Assembly: GCF_001939045.1 (NCBI RefSeq) | Contig: NZ_MKIM01000019.1 | Location: 120,201 to 184,200, forward strand | Reading direction: 5' to 3' | DNA length: 64,000 nt | DNA from: Rhizobium oryziradicis | GTDB lineage: Bacteria; Pseudomonadota; Alphaproteobacteria; Rhizobiales; Rhizobiaceae | Shown here: positions 56,879-64,000 of the stretch, one piece after another | Numbering within the stretch: the stretch's first letter is position 1 | Layout: every line of letters starts with the position of its first letter | The notes under the pieces: model-generated | Seen by the model: the letters and a program-made list of their open reading frames with translations, nothing else | Databases searched by the model: none | What the model was told of the DNA's origin: nothing | Made by a program: the position numbers and the translations under genes

Positions 56879-57814
56879 ATGGTGACCCTCTTGCGTTTCT
56901 GTCTGTTTCTCCTCGCTTTTCTTTTAACCGGTTCGCTGGCGCAAGCCGCCTGCCAGGGGACATCGTTGACCGAAGGTGTCTACAATCCGCCTCTGTGCAT
57001 TCCGGCCAAGCCAAAACGCATTGTCACGCTTGATCCGTTGATCACGCTTGGAATGCTGATCGAACTCAAGGCACCTGTCATCGCAACCCCCTATATGGCG
57101 ATTACGGAAAGCGACGTGCTCGATGTGGTCAAAGCCGAAAAAATGGTCGATCTTGGCAATCCCAAAGAGCCAAGTCTGGAGCGCGTCGCAGCGTTGAAGC
57201 CGGATCTGATTATCGGCTCGGCCGAGGTTCATTCCGGCATCTATGAACAAGCTGCCAAGATTGCACCAACGGTGCTGTTTAAACACATGGACTGGAAAGT
57301 CTATTTTCAGCGTCTTTCTGAGGTAACCGGCCGTGAAGACGCCGCGAAGACTGCTTTGACAGCCTATGATGACCGCGTCGCGGCCATTCGTGAACGCATG
57401 AAAGACAAGAAACTGACGGTGTCTGCCGTCCGTTTGGCACCGGATCGATTTGTGGTGTTTGTCGACGGACCAAACGCTTATGCCCCTTTTGCTGTGCTGC
57501 ATGAAGCAGGCGTGAAGCGCACAGCCTATGAGACCGTGACCGATGGCACGATCGTCAAGCGGCCAGACTGGGAGGAGCTGGCAAATCTTGATGGCGACGT
57601 CCTGCTCTATGTTGCTGCCAGCGGTTTCGAAAGCGGGCCAGACGACGCACTGGCAAAGCAGGTGACGGCGAACCCTCTTTGGCAATTGCTGCCCGCTGTG
57701 CGCGCAGGTCGCGCCCATCGGGTCGACCGTGGCCCCTGGCAAAGTTTTTCCGGCATCAGTTCAGCGAACCGCATCCTTGATGATGTCGAACGCTTCGTTC
57801 TGGCAGCCCCATGA
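56879..57814 (+). CDS. Iron-siderophore ABC transporter substrate-binding protein (FecB/FepB type)
   Basis: This 311-residue periplasmic binding protein has a signal peptide (about 1-22, AQAA cleavage region). The class-III binding-protein fold is shown by PKRIVTLDPLITLGMLIEL (about 44-62), ERVAALKPDLIIGSA and the long central helix. It captures the ferric siderophore released by the TonB receptor. It overlaps the first permease by ATGA. No lipobox is clear. Confidence 0.88.
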   Translation: MVTLLRFCLFLLAFLLTGSLAQAACQGTSLTEGVYNPPLCIPAKPKRIVTLDPLITLGMLIELKAPVIATPYMAITESDVLDVVKAEKMVDLGNPKEPSLERVAALKPDLIIGSAEVHSGIYEQAAKIAPTVLFKHMDWKVYFQRLSEVTGREDAAKTALTAYDDRVAAIRERMKDKKLTVSAVRLAPDRFVVFVDGPNAYAPFAVLHEAGVKRTAYETVTDGTIVKRPDWEELANLDGDVLLYVAASGFESGPDDALAKQVTANPLWQLLPAVRAGRAHRVDRGPWQSFSGISSANRILDDVERFVLAAP

Positions 57815-58839
57815 CCAAACGCACGGCAGGCCTTCTGATTGAAACCGATACAGGACGGATGCTTGCGCTTGCGGCATTGCTCTGTCTGCTCATGCTTGCC
57901 ACCGTGGTCGCCATCGCGCAAGGAGCGACGGCGATGCCGCCCGCCAAAGTCATCTCTGCGATCTTCGCATCCGATACGTCGCGAGATCACCTGATCGTCA
58001 TGACCATTCGCCTGCCGCGAGCCCTTGCAGCGCTGCTGGCAGGCAGCGCTTTGGCTGTCTCCGGTGCCATCATGCAAGCAGTAACAAACAATCCGCTTGC
58101 CTCACCGGACCTGCTCGGCATCAACGCAGGTGCTGCCTTTGCAGTTGTCTCGGTTATGGCCGTTTTCGGTGCCGGTATCGGCGACATCTACGTTTGGTTT
58201 GCTTTTCTCGGCGCGGCCATCGCGGCAACCATTGTTTATGTGCTGGGCTCGCTGGGCATGGTGGGACAGTCCCCTCTCAGGCTGATGCTGGCGGGTGCCA
58301 TTGTTGCGACGTTCCTGACCTCCGTGACCACTGTTGTGCTGATCTTCGACCAAAGCACTCTCGATGCCGTGCGTTTGTGGACCGCAGGCTCCGTGACAGG
58401 GCGAAACATTGAGCAGGTCAAGACCGTCGCGCCCTACATCCTTGTTGGGCTCATCGCCGCCCTGCCCTTTGGCCGCCATCTGACAATAATCAGCCTTGGT
58501 GCGGATACGTCGCGCGCGCTCGGCCAGAACCAAATCCTCTGGCGCGGTGCGGCAGTGGTTGTGGTCATTCTGCTTGCCGGTGGTGCCGTCGCACTGACTG
58601 GCCCCATCGGCTTCGTCGGACTCGTCGTGCCCCATGCTGTCAGGATGTGCATCGGCGTCGATTATCGCTGGCTCCTTCCCTTTTCAGCACTCGGCGGCGC
58701 GCTGCTGGTGATCGTGGCAGATACCGCCGGACGATTGGTGTTTGGAAGCCAAAGCTTTCCGGTTGGAGTCACCATTGCATTGATTGGCGCGCCGTTTTTT
58801 CTCTATCTCGCCCGCATGCGGCTAAGGGATGGGGCATGA
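57811..58839 (+). CDS. FecCD-family siderophore ABC permease 1
   Basis: This 342-residue inner-membrane permease has about ten helices. Family motifs are RLPRALAALLAGSALAVSGAIMQAVTNNPLASPDLLGINAGA (positions about 66-107) and GPIGFVGLVVPHAVRM (about 265-280). It forms the channel for the ferric siderophore with the next gene's product. ATGA overlaps on both sides. Confidence 0.92.
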   Translation: MTKRTAGLLIETDTGRMLALAALLCLLMLATVVAIAQGATAMPPAKVISAIFASDTSRDHLIVMTIRLPRALAALLAGSALAVSGAIMQAVTNNPLASPDLLGINAGAAFAVVSVMAVFGAGIGDIYVWFAFLGAAIAATIVYVLGSLGMVGQSPLRLMLAGAIVATFLTSVTTVVLIFDQSTLDAVRLWTAGSVTGRNIEQVKTVAPYILVGLIAALPFGRHLTIISLGADTSRALGQNQILWRGAAVVVVILLAGGAVALTGPIGFVGLVVPHAVRMCIGVDYRWLLPFSALGGALLVIVADTAGRLVFGSQSFPVGVTIALIGAPFFLYLARMRLRDGA

Positions 58840-59819
58840 TCCGGCTTATCTCCGCCCTGATCCTTCTGCTCATAAGTCTCGTTGGGGCAAGTCTTGCCTT
58901 TGGCGACGTATCACTGAGTTGGCACGAACTCTTTGATGTGCTGATGGGCACGGGCCACGCCCAGTTGCAGAGCGACATCATTGTATGGGATCTGCGCCTC
59001 CCGCGTGTTCTTTTGGCGCTCCTCGTGGGCGTCGCACTTGCGATTGCCGGCACGATCAGCCTTGCCATCATGCGCAATCCACTTGCTGATCCGGGTGTTT
59101 TGGGCATCAACAGCGGTGCGGCTGCGGCGGCCACGGTTGTTATTGTGCTGATCAATGATCCGCCTGTGGCGCTTTTACAGGTGGCGGGCTTTCTGGGGGC
59201 AACGGTCATGGCGCTCGCGGTTTTTGCGCTGGCCTGGCGCAACGGCACCTCTTCGCTGCGTATCATTCTGATCGGCATCGGGCTTTCTGCCTTCGCCTCC
59301 GCCGGGACCACCTTCCTGTCTGCCTTCGGCGACATTGGCGACGTGCAACGCGCACTGGTATGGTTAGCTGGCAGCGTCTTTGATGCCAACATGGTCAAGG
59401 TCCGGTTGCTGGCGCTCTGGCTTATTGTGCCAATCGCGCTTACCTGCCTCGCCGCGCGGGAACTCGATCTCATCCGCTTCGGTGACAATAGTGCAAGGAG
59501 CCTTGGCCAACCCGTCGATCGCATACGGGGCCTGATGATCCTGCTGGTGACGGCACTCTCCGGTGCCGCGATTGCCGTGTCCGGTCTGATCGGCTTTGTC
59601 GGCCTTGTCGCACCGCATATCGCGCGGCGGCTGGCAGGAGCATCTCACGCGCGGATCCTTCCGGTGGCCGCCCTCGTCGGTGCCTGCCTGGTTGTCGCCG
59701 CCGATCTCATCGGTCGTATCATTCTCGCTCCGGCGCAGCTCCCGGCGGGAATCGTCACCGGGCTGGTTGGCGCTCCCTTCTTTGGCTATATTCTCTGGAG
59801 ACGTCGCCATGACCATTGA
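58836..59819 (+). CDS. FecCD-family siderophore ABC permease 2
   Basis: This 327-residue permease has its start at ATG 58836 in a 4-nt overlap with permease 1. It shows LRLPRVLLALLVGVALAIAGTIS, NPLADPGVLGINSGA and SGLIGFVGLVAPHIARRL. It forms a heterodimer with permease 1. The end overlaps the ATPase start by 11 nt. Confidence 0.92.
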   Translation: MIRLISALILLLISLVGASLAFGDVSLSWHELFDVLMGTGHAQLQSDIIVWDLRLPRVLLALLVGVALAIAGTISLAIMRNPLADPGVLGINSGAAAAATVVIVLINDPPVALLQVAGFLGATVMALAVFALAWRNGTSSLRIILIGIGLSAFASAGTTFLSAFGDIGDVQRALVWLAGSVFDANMVKVRLLALWLIVPIALTCLAARELDLIRFGDNSARSLGQPVDRIRGLMILLVTALSGAAIAVSGLIGFVGLVAPHIARRLAGASHARILPVAALVGACLVVAADLIGRIILAPAQLPAGIVTGLVGAPFFGYILWRRRHDH

Positions 59820-60603
59820 TCTGCAAGGCGCTGCCAGAATCACCAGCAAGGGCGTCGACATCAACTATGGCAACCGTCGTATCGTTGAAAATCTCGATCT
59901 CGCCATACCGGAGCAGCGCTTTACAGCGCTGCTTGGCCCCAATGGCAGCGGCAAATCGACCATCCTGCGCACATTCGCCGCGCTGATGAAACCATCAGTT
60001 GGCAGCATTGTCCTGGATGGCTTTGATCTATCACAGCTTTCCACCCGCGAGGTGGCGCGAAAAGTGGGCGTGTTGCTGCAGGGGCCTGTCGCGCCGGAAG
60101 GGCTGACCGTCGCCGATCTCATCCGTCAGGGACGTTATCCGCACCAGTCACTCTTCAGTCGCTGGTCTCTTGAGGATCAGCAGGCCTGCGACGAAGCCCT
60201 GATGCTGACCGGCACGACAGATCTTGCAAACCGCATGCTGGATACGCTTTCCGGCGGGCAAAGGCAGCGCGCCTGGATTGCCATGACGCTGGCTCAGCAG
60301 GGCGACACCATCTTTCTCGATGAGCCAACCACCTATCTCGACCTCGAACATCAAATTGAACTGATGAAGCTCATTACCATGCTGGTCGCAACGCGCGGCA
60401 AAACAGTGGTCGCGGTGCTGCATGATATCAATCAGGCGGCGCGCTATGCCGAGCACATCGCCTTGTTGAAGGGAGGCCGGATCAGGGCTGTCGGAACGCC
60501 CGACGAGGTTATCAGCGCAGAGACAATTGCCGATGTTTTCAACGTCAGGAGCATGGTGATCCGGGATCCCGTGGCTGGAACACCCCTATGCATTCCGCTC
60601 TGA
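59809..60603 (+). CDS. Siderophore ABC transporter ATPase (FecE/FepC type)
   Basis: This 264-residue ATPase has its start at ATG 59809, with GGAG 9 nt upstream. Walker A GPNGSGKST (about 44-52), signature LSGGQRQRAWIAMTLAQ (about 147), Walker B TIFLDEPTTYLDL, H-loop HDINQAARYA. It energises uptake of the ferric siderophore and ends the importer gene set. No strong terminator follows; only a short CCTTG/CAAGG stem at about 60613-60628. Confidence 0.92.
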   Translation: MTIDLQGAARITSKGVDINYGNRRIVENLDLAIPEQRFTALLGPNGSGKSTILRTFAALMKPSVGSIVLDGFDLSQLSTREVARKVGVLLQGPVAPEGLTVADLIRQGRYPHQSLFSRWSLEDQQACDEALMLTGTTDLANRMLDTLSGGQRQRAWIAMTLAQQGDTIFLDEPTTYLDLEHQIELMKLITMLVATRGKTVVAVLHDINQAARYAEHIALLKGGRIRAVGTPDEVISAETIADVFNVRSMVIRDPVAGTPLCIPL

Positions 60604-60740
60604 GAGAACACGCCTTGGGACGGCAAGGAATGTCACCAAAATATCACACTCCCTGCTATTTTTGATAGGGGAAAACCTGCTCTGCCACCATCAGCCGAAA
60701 TCGGTCAAACGGATTCAGGCAAGGAAATCAGACACAAAGA

Positions 60741-60755
60741 TGACTTTTATAGTCT
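60741..60755. promoter_or_regulatory. IRO-like half palindrome upstream of the sigma factor
   Basis: TGA-CTTTTATAG-TCT differs by one base from TGA-N9-TCA and lies about 145 nt upstream of the FecI-type gene. It is the best iron-box candidate in the otherwise empty 60604-60897. Confidence 0.25.
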
Positions 60756-60897
60756 TGTTTTATTTTTGTGCTGCGAAATGAAGTCACATATTTCTAAGGT
60801 ATTGCACTTGCACGTCTTTTCAGGATTGTCTAGCCATTCTCCATGACGGCTCAACCACGCCTATCCTGACCTACAGTTCGCTGGGAATCATGTGCAA

Positions 60898-61440
60898 ATG
60901 TCGAGATCTTCCTCCTCGTCCCTTGTTTGGGACACCGTTGACAACAATGAGTTGCTCAATCGCGCTATGGAAGCACACTATGCTGATATTACCAATGCGG
61001 TGCGCCGCCGGGGACACCCAAGTTCAACGGCACGCGACGTGGTGCATGACCTCTATGTGAAGCTCGCCGCCAAACCGGAGGTTCTCCTGAACAAGCGGTC
61101 AATCAAGGCCTTTCTTTGCCGCGCTGCCATCAATCTCGGCATTGACCGCCAACGCCGGGAAACGAAGGAAGCCCGTCTTTTCTCAGGATCGGAGCGGGAG
61201 GCCCTCACGGCGGTCAGTCCCGGACATGCGCCCGACCATGCTCTGGACGTCGAAGCGCGGCTTGCAGCCCTTCGCGAAGCGATTGCCGAACTGCCGGAGC
61301 GGCGGCGTGTCGTTTTCATTCTCCATCGGCTTTATCATCTGACGCCAGACCAGATCAGCATCAGGCTCAACATATCCAGAAATATGGTCGACCGGCACCT
61401 GCGCCGTGCGTTTGCCCATTGCCTTGACCGGATACTTTAA
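60898..61440 (+). CDS. FecI-type ECF sigma factor
   Basis: This sigma-70 family protein of about 180 residues (ATG 60898; GTG 60892 two codons upstream is possible) has region 2 around STARDVVHDLYVKLAAKPE…IKAFLCRAAINLGIDRQRRE (about 45-90) and region 4 LPERRRVVFILHRLYHLTPDQISIRLNISRNMVDRHLRRA (about 130-170), as in iron-starvation sigma factors. It probably drives the receptor/importer genes when the receptor is loaded and FecR releases it. Confidence 0.88.
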   Translation: MSRSSSSSLVWDTVDNNELLNRAMEAHYADITNAVRRRGHPSSTARDVVHDLYVKLAAKPEVLLNKRSIKAFLCRAAINLGIDRQRRETKEARLFSGSEREALTAVSPGHAPDHALDVEARLAALREAIAELPERRRVVFILHRLYHLTPDQISIRLNISRNMVDRHLRRAFAHCLDRIL

Positions 61441-61743
61441 AGTGCTGCGCATTTTCTCCTTCTTTTTGCGCATGCACTGTGTCTTCCAACGGATTCCAGT
61501 TGAACGCGACATGCTATAGATCAACACATAATCCTGTATCTCGAACGAAGAACGTTTATGTTGCTGCGCGCGTGTCTGTCAGTGTCCCAAACTGCGGGTG
61601 TCAAACGTCTACTGTGTGCTCCTTACATCAGAGTGGATTTAAGGACAAAATTATGCAGCAGATAGAGAGCGCTACAGCGACGTTTTGATGCCATATATGG
61701 GCCGCGACACTGTAGAGAGTGTAGGATGCGTCTGGAGTAAACC
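61441..61743 (+). other. Gap between sigma and anti-sigma genes
   Basis: No gene is supported here. Two TGCGCA palindromes flank a pyrimidine-rich stretch (61446-61473), and a small ACACT/AGTGT stem lies at 61707-61722 just before the FecR ribosome site. A 303-nt gap is long for a fecI-fecR pair, which usually abut. Confidence 0.4.
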
Positions 61744-62703
61744 ATGCCGGTCAAGGAATCGAGTGACAGTCGCAAAAGGCGCAACCGCGAGGCTGCCGAC
61801 TGGCTTTTGCGCAACAGTGCCCCAGACCAATCGGAGGATGACCGGGTGCGCTTCGAGGCATGGCTTCAGCGCGATCCGGAAAACTGTCGAACCTACAGCG
61901 CGGCGGAGTTTTTGATGGGCGACGCCGGCCGCGCGATCCAGTCGGATCCTGCGCTGGCCCATATCGACATCCGCCCCCGGAACAGGACCAAGCCGGTCAT
62001 CGCAACGCTGTTGCTGGCTGGGTTTGCAACCGGTGCCTTCTTTGCACTCGATGGGCCGATGCGCATTCAAGCGGACATGATCGCAGGCACCGATGAAACG
62101 CCCATTCGCACACTTGAGGATGGCTCCATCGTCCAGCTCAATGCCTCCTCGGCAATTTCCATCGATTTCACGAGGGATCAGCGCGTCATCCGTCTTTTGC
62201 GGGGCCAAGCCTTCTTTCAGGTCGCGCATGCACCGGAACGGCCTTTCATTGTGTTGGCCGGAGAAACAAAGGTCACAGCACTTGGCACAGCCTTTGATGT
62301 TCGCTACGGCAATGAGGATACCGAAGTGACGGTGACAGAGAATGCCGTTCAGATGGAACAGGATGGTGATCACGCCACCTCTCTGCGCGTGAATAAAGAC
62401 GAGCAGGCGATCTACGATGACACCCGCAAAACAACCACCGTGACACCCGTTGATGGCCTCACCACGCTCGGATGGCGGCGCGGCCAAATCGCCGTCGACA
62501 ACGCGCCTCTTTCCCACGTCGTCGAGGAAATGAACCGGCATTTCCGAGGCAGAATTGTCATTGCGGGTTCGGCGCTGGCCGATCGCCGCGTGAGCGGCAC
62601 GATCAAGGTTGCAGATACCAAAGACGCGCTTGCCTTCATCAAAAAGGTGCTGGGTTTGGAGGCCACCCGTTTAGGCCCTTTGGTCGTTATCCATCGACCG
62701 TAA
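61744..62703 (+). CDS. FecR-type anti-sigma/sigma regulator
   Basis: This 319-residue inner-membrane protein has ATG 61744 with GGAG 7 nt upstream. The cytoplasmic N-terminal DUF4880-like part carries the tryptophan motif EAADWLLRNSAPDQSEDDRVRFEAWLQRDP (positions about 14-43). One TM helix VIATLLLAGFATGAFFAL lies at about 81-98. The periplasmic FecR domain follows (EDGSIVQLNASSAISIDF, LLRGQAFFQVAH, VTALGTAFDVR) with a C-terminal STN-like region (VDNAPLSHVVEEMNRHF…) that contacts the receptor signalling domain. Confidence 0.9.
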   Translation: MPVKESSDSRKRRNREAADWLLRNSAPDQSEDDRVRFEAWLQRDPENCRTYSAAEFLMGDAGRAIQSDPALAHIDIRPRNRTKPVIATLLLAGFATGAFFALDGPMRIQADMIAGTDETPIRTLEDGSIVQLNASSAISIDFTRDQRVIRLLRGQAFFQVAHAPERPFIVLAGETKVTALGTAFDVRYGNEDTEVTVTENAVQMEQDGDHATSLRVNKDEQAIYDDTRKTTTVTPVDGLTTLGWRRGQIAVDNAPLSHVVEEMNRHFRGRIVIAGSALADRRVSGTIKVADTKDALAFIKKVLGLEATRLGPLVVIHRP

Positions 62704-62762
62704 TATTTGCACAAAAATCTCCTTCAGATTGATGTGTATGCTTTCTGGCAACTTCAAATAGA

Positions 62763-62795
62763 ATACCAACTGAAATTTTCAATGACTCTTGGTAT
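62763..62795. promoter_or_regulatory. Nested palindromes upstream of the TetR gene
   Basis: ATACCAA (62763-62769) and TTGGTAT (62789-62795) enclose TGAAA-T-TTTCA (62771-62781). The position about 105 nt before the TetR start fits an autoregulatory operator. Confidence 0.45.
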
Positions 62796-62898
62796 AAGAC
62801 TATCGTGCAGTTAGAGAAGCGCGTGTCTTCGAGATAGCCATTGATTAAGATGCCAATCATCATATATAAACGTGACGCAACGAACTGAGATGAGTGCC

Positions 62899-63468
62899 AT
62901 GAAAGTCACGAAGGAAAAGGCCGAGGAAAACCGCAGGCAGGTCATTGAGACCTCCAGTCGGCTGTTTCGCGAAAGGGGCTTTGACGGTGTTGGCGTGAAC
63001 ACGCTGATGCAGGCTGCGGGCCTGACCCATGGTGGCTTCTACAAGCAGTTCGAATCCAAAGACGACTTGATTGCCAAAGCGACGAAAGCGGCGCTGGATG
63101 ACACTGCAAAGCGCATGTCCTCCGCCATCGGCAAAGACAAGCGCGCATCGCTGGAGAAGACCGTCGGCCTTTATCTGTCCGAGCAGCATCGCGATGGGGT
63201 TTCAGAGGGCTGCGCTTTTGCGGCACTCGGCCCTGATGTGGCGCGTCACGGGGTGGAGGTTCGCAAGGTCATGCAACGCGGCGTCGAGGACCAGCTTGCA
63301 GTGCTGGAGTCTCTTGTTGAGACCGACGGGGAGATCTCCAGTCGGGAGGAAGCGATTGCGACGATGGCAACGATGGTAGGCGCACTGGTTCTGGCGCGTT
63401 CGGTCGAGAACGCGGCACTTTCCCAGGAAATCCTCAACGCGGCTGCCAAATCTATCTTGATGAAATAA
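62899..63468 (+). CDS. TetR/AcrR-family transcriptional regulator
   Basis: This regulator of about 189 residues has ATG 62899 as the likely start, since related proteins begin a few residues before KAEENRRQVIETSSRLF; GTG 62872 and ATG 62890 are in frame. The helix-turn-helix GVGVNTLMQAAGLTHGGFYKQF (about 31-52) is the TetR signature. The C-terminal ligand domain contains GCAFAALGPDVARHG and ends MVGALVLARSVENAALSQEIL, the subgroup often controlling efflux or redox genes. It has no visible link to the siderophore genes except proximity. A palindrome lies in its promoter region. Confidence 0.88.
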   Translation: MKVTKEKAEENRRQVIETSSRLFRERGFDGVGVNTLMQAAGLTHGGFYKQFESKDDLIAKATKAALDDTAKRMSSAIGKDKRASLEKTVGLYLSEQHRDGVSEGCAFAALGPDVARHGVEVRKVMQRGVEDQLAVLESLVETDGEISSREEAIATMATMVGALVLARSVENAALSQEILNAAAKSILMK

Positions 63469-63474
63469 GCAAGA

Positions 63475-63762
63475 CAGTCGTGTCAAACCGTTTGCGAAGA
63501 CCGGTTCCCATTTTTCGGCCCATGCTCCAAAGGCCCTCGCAAGGATCATGGCCGCCCAAATGCCAATTGTGGAAGGCACCTGCGCTATCTGAGCGGACGC
63601 CGCGCGCCCGCCGATCATCCGGTCGATTAATTTCCTGGCACCGTCGGACATAATCGCACGTGCATCGTGCCACTGATGTTGAACATGGGACGCGAGAGCC
63701 GCAAAGGGACACCCATCGCTCGGGTTATCCCGATGCTCCGCATCACGTCGACAACCGTCACG
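63475..63762 (-). pseudogene. Degenerate TetR-family regulator (C-terminal domain remnant)
   Basis: Reading leftward from 63762, an open frame encodes AEHRDNPSDGCPFAALASHV, then ARKLIDRMIGG and STIGIWAAMILARAFGAWAEKW. This parallels the C-terminal domain of the neighbouring TetR protein (GCAFAALGPDVA…, MVGALVLARSV). The frame is closed by TGA just upstream (63763-63765). There is no start codon before 63651 and no helix-turn-helix can be found, so the 5' half is lost. The region 63766-63921 shows nothing I can support. Confidence 0.45.
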
Positions 63763-63921
63763 TCATCCCGCGCTTCGTTTCGGCTGCGACATCAGGCTGA
63801 ATTGGTGCCCCCGACCCTGCTAAAGCGCGCGGGGCTCAAGACCAGTTTGTCAACGGGCACCTATCAGCATGCAGCGTCATGTTGCCATCCTTCCATCAGG
63901 AAAATTCTGGCACCAATGCTG

Positions 63922-64000
63922 TTACTTTGCTTCGAGATAACGGCTTGCGGCAGTGGTATGTCCGGTGTCCTGCAAAAGCGCCTGGCGCACAGTTTCCAGC
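63922..64000 (-). CDS. 3' end of an unidentified gene (window edge)
   Basis: On the reverse strand a frame enters from the window edge and ends at TAA 63922 with LETVRQALLQDTGHTTAASR then YLEAK. The style (VRQALLQD…AA.R) resembles the C-terminus of a glycosyltransferase, but 25 residues are too few to name it. Confidence 0.4.
   Translation of the reverse strand, partial: LETVRQALLQDTGHTTAASRYLEAK

Noticed and set aside
61479..61688. Forward frame of 69 codons between sigma and FecR genes
   Set aside because: No ribosome site and no family; the composition is random-like.
1..64000. CRISPR arrays, tRNA or rRNA genes, complete insertion sequences
   Set aside because: No regularly spaced repeats, cloverleaf-like stretches, rRNA motifs or transposase frames with terminal repeats were seen.

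Overview
The window looks like a chromosomal or large-replicon segment of an alphaproteobacterium of the Rhizobium/Agrobacterium/Allorhizobium group. The signs are GC-rich coding, tightly packed operons with ATGA overlaps, a tartrate-type ttuC remnant in front of ttuD as in Agrobacterium vitis, a RirA-type iron box (TGA-N9-TCA), and a siderophore cluster of the type described for Agrobacterium fabrum C58.

Positions 1-11.4 kb hold a uronide or polysaccharide-fragment utilisation locus. It has a heparinase II/III-like lyase (cut by the window edge), a complete sugar ABC transporter (two permeases, ATPase, binding protein) with a GH88 unsaturated glucuronyl hydrolase and a YesL-like membrane protein inside the operon, a divergent DUF2264 protein, a FadR-type GntR regulator, and an acyltransferase fused to a helical domain. 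Positions 11.4-14.3 kb hold ttuD with an internally deleted ttuC in front of it, and two Rrf2-family regulators.

Positions 14.3-60.6 kb hold one large siderophore system built on two divergent operons. The leftward operon runs FAAL-ACP, PKS (KS-AT-KR-ACP), stand-alone luciferase-like monooxygenase (MupA/Atu3671 type), NRPS (C-A-T-C-A-T, both A domains reading as Gly) and MATE exporter. The rightward operon runs NRPS with a TubC-type docking domain and terminal reductase (C-A-T-R), methyltransferase, GSA-type aminotransferase, MbtH protein, two small unknown proteins, PKS (KS-AT-KR-ACP), NRPS (C-A-T-C-A-T-E), NRPS (C-T), type II thioesterase and FhuF-like reductase. A TonB-dependent receptor with a signalling domain and a FecB/C/D/E-type ABC importer follow. 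The divergent promoter at 30.38-30.46 kb carries a palindromic iron-responsive operator overlapping one -35 element. The gene set matches what is expected for a lipopeptide siderophore with a Dmaq (dimethyl-amino-tetrahydroquinoline) end group, as in the fabrubactins and anachelins: reductive release of an aromatic aminoacyl chain, transamination of the aldehyde, N-methylation and catechol oxidation.

Positions 60.9-64 kb hold a FecI-type sigma factor and FecR anti-sigma factor that probably pair with the receptor, a TetR regulator with its own palindromic operator candidate, a degenerate second TetR-like reading frame on the other strand, and the 3' end of an unidentified gene at the window edge. 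No rRNA, tRNA, CRISPR array or intact insertion sequence was seen.
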